Origin: Combretum micranthum
Lineage: Eukaryota > Streptophyta > Magnoliopsida > Myrtales > Combretaceae
NCBI GenBank assembly: GCA_024138025.1
Contig: JAMXBD010000367.1
Location: forward strand, 620,001 to 684,000
Length of the DNA stretch: 64,000 nucleotides
Reading direction: 5' to 3'
The notes beneath the pieces were generated by a model, which ran no database searches, was not told where the DNA came from, and saw nothing but the letters and a program-made list of their open reading frames with translations. The position numbers and the translations under genes were made by a program. Position 1 is the stretch's first letter. Every line of letters begins with the position of its first letter. Shown here in pieces: positions 61,931 through 64,000 of the stretch.

Positions 61931-62946
61931 TGTTTAACTAGGCTATGTGGATTCTATGTCATTTGAATATTTATCTTCATTATATGAGTCATTTTCTTTA
62001 TCAAAGTTATAATTGGCCTTCTTACTTTGATGAAATTTATACCTTGAATAATTAGTTATTTCTTATGTTATTAAAGTATGTGACTTTTATAGTAAAATCA
62101 TAAGGCAAGAAATGACTTTATTCTAAATTATCCCTAGTAGATCATTATATGAAATAATAATGATCTAAGACTAGTATGTTGGTTGAATGATTGTTACGTT
62201 TTACTAATCATGGATATGAGATATCGATTCAATACATAGATACATGTAAGAGTACATTGTATTGGAATGACCAACTATGAGAATACTATATCGATCAATA
62301 TGATAAGTATTTCTCATTACAGTGTTGTTTTAGTCCTTTAACCTGATGACACTATGGATTCCTACATAGCACGTTCCATGTTTTGATTTTGTTCTTCATT
62401 ATCTTTAATTGGATAATTATAAGACTATAATTGGACATGGAATAAATCATGCAGAGGAATTTGAGTATTCATGAAGGAATTTATTTCTCTCATTAATTTG
62501 AGAAAGATATCTTTTGAGCCTCTTGATGAGTGAGACTAAGAAATGCATGGCCGTGCTCGAATGATATTAATAAAATGGATTGATAAGAAGTTATCAATAT
62601 CATTTGTTTAAGTCAGTTATACTTTGGATTCAAGAAATATATGATTAAACTATATAAGAGTGTATTGATCCACACCTTATGTTTGATCATCAGATATCAT
62701 GTGACAAAGAAACTAAATAAATCACTGTTAATAGGTAAAGTTGGATCACCGATCTTCACTTATTTTGGGGTAGGCATAATGTCTTACTAGAGATCAATTA
62801 TGTCTTGTAGACTTAAAAGGTGTTTAAGGGATACTGCCAATATTAAATGAACCTACAGGGTCGCACACAAAGAATGAATCAATCAGATCATGAATTGTTT
62901 TAATAAGCCCATAGGGAATTTTCTAGGCCTAGTGCAAGTGGGAGAT

Positions 62947-63535
62947 TACTAGTGATGTACCCTAGGTCATATGGATACTATTTAATTATCTATAATCTCA
63001 ATAAGGTTAAGATTAATAAATAATTATTATTATTAATTACAATCTTTATTTTATAAGACGTGTGTTATTTGAAATTCCTAATAACTTATGTATGTCTTTT
63101 GACATTCCTAATAACCTTTGAAATCCCTAATAAGATTAAGGCAGTTGACTATGACATAGTTTTTTATAATTAGAACACAGTAATCTCTCATAAGGTTTAG
63201 ATACGACTTGCTATCACATTAGAATTACAGAGAAGCTCTGTGACTCAAAAGGAGAGATCCTATTGAGAGAGATTCCCTAAAATTTACAATTGTTCCAATG
63301 TGTTGGCACGCGCATAGAGATCTGATTGAAAATTCGTTCGTGTGGATACAGTATAAGGTGTTCGTGTTTGCAACATTTTAGATCCAAAATTTCGAATTTT
63401 AAAGCATCAAAAAGGTAATTCTATCTCCTCTAATTTGATTGAATTGCATTGATCCACCTAGGAATTTAAGTTTTTAAAATTAAACAATTTGTATTCCGCT
63501 GCTAGATCCATTTTTAGATCCTTAAATTTCCAACA
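62947..63535 (+). repeat. 3' LTR of the plus-strand copia element
   Basis: 589 bp, from TACTAGTGATGTACC to AAATTTCCAACA, followed by the GAAAG target copy. It differs from the 5' LTR at many scattered positions, fitting an old insertion. Confidence 0.92.
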
Positions 63536-63862
63536 GAAAGAACATATTACATGCTATTGCAGCATAGATAACATAAGGTACTTTTAAAAATGATCGTTGA
63601 TAACAGATATGGAGATTTCACATACATAACATATTGCATAAACATTAGAATAATACTTAAATAACAATTTCATAGAAGTAACAAGGATAAACTCATGAAT
63701 AAAAAATTTCATAGCATACTTTATTTTCAAGTGGACATGCACTGGATACATCATATCATACATATGATCTGAATCTTTTGCTATATTTGAAAACAATACT
63801 CAATACCAAGCAAATTCAAGTAAAATTGGGTGGTTGGACAAATTAAAGAAAAATTGTGCTTT

Positions 63863-63864
<2 letters not shown>

Positions 63865-63918
<54 letters not shown>
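63865..63918. repeat. (GA)27 microsatellite
   Basis: 54 bases of uninterrupted GA. The remaining sequence from 63541 to 64000 shows no supported gene. Confidence 0.95.
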
Positions 63919-63921
<3 letters not shown>

Positions 63922-64000
63922 ATCTTCATCATGCATGGGTCTAAAGGGACAGGAAAAGGTTCTTGAAATAAATTTGTATTATACTTATGCAAATTTGGTT

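Larger units (their letters stand above)
55213..63535 (+). mobile_element. Full-length but decayed Ty1/copia retrotransposon, plus strand
   Basis: Two LTRs (583 and 589 bp), a perfect-looking primer site, gag and pol in copia order, and GAAAG target duplications (55208-55212 and 63536-63540). Coding sequence is interrupted by many stops and frameshifts and several catalytic residues are changed, so it is much more decayed than the element at 22586-28378. The leader between primer site and gag is about 2 kb, long for this superfamily. The first two bases of the 3' LTR read TA instead of TG. Confidence 0.93.

Noticed and set aside
1..64000. CRISPR arrays, rRNA, tRNA, bacterial operons or riboswitches
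   Set aside because: None seen on either strand; the tandem repeats here are degenerate and lack spacer structure, and the window is a plant nuclear region.

Overview
This window is nuclear DNA of a flowering plant, most likely a dicot-type angiosperm. It is AT-rich and gene-poor, with GT-AG introns, abundant microsatellites and dense nested transposable elements. I recognise two host genes. One is a four-exon plastid acyl carrier protein gene (30806-32543, +) that carries a one-base frame break in exon 3. The other is a dormancy-associated/auxin-repressed (DRM/ARP) family gene (about 49320-50609, -) with a small Tourist-like MITE in its intron and a poly-A tract eroding the end of its coding sequence. 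Nearly everything else is mobile DNA or its remains.

Layout. 1-435: a 39-40 bp tandem repeat. 436-5786: a degenerate autonomous PIF/Harbinger DNA transposon with both its DDE transposase and its Myb/SANT-like partner on the minus strand. 5787-13750: remains of a large non-autonomous retroelement whose gag-like protein (the plant 'putative gypsy type transposon' family) lies on the minus strand and is split by a 1.5 kb non-coding block; a 463 bp tandem duplication follows. 16445-17266: a Mutator-type element with 155 bp terminal inverted repeats and a 9 bp target duplication. 22586-28378: a structurally complete Ty1/copia element (minus strand, Tnt1-like) with two LTRs, primer site, polypurine tract and a perfect CTTTT target duplication, whose polyprotein has one stop and two frameshifts. 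30.6-32.6 kb: the ACP gene. 33132-37074: a solo LTR with TGAAT target duplication. 36484-49036: a direct duplication of a 4.74 kb segment, in which copy A (but not copy B) received a second solo LTR (39966-42741, target duplication AATAC); both copies carry a LINE-derived RNase H remnant. 49.3-50.9 kb: the DRM/ARP gene. 55213-63535: an older full-length Ty1/copia element on the plus strand (target duplication GAAAG) with many stops and mutated catalytic residues. 63865-63918: a (GA)27 microsatellite.

The insertions and the duplication can be ordered in time from the sequence alone: the first solo LTR predates the duplication, because its 3' end and flank are present in both copies. The second solo LTR postdates it, because copy B keeps an empty target site. 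I found no CRISPR array, rRNA, tRNA or bacterial-type operon, and no clearly novel molecular system. The most notable points are this nested history, the frame-broken ACP gene, the Mutator element with unidentified cargo, and a GC-rich GCCGGCGGC repeat cluster inside an AT-rich solo LTR.
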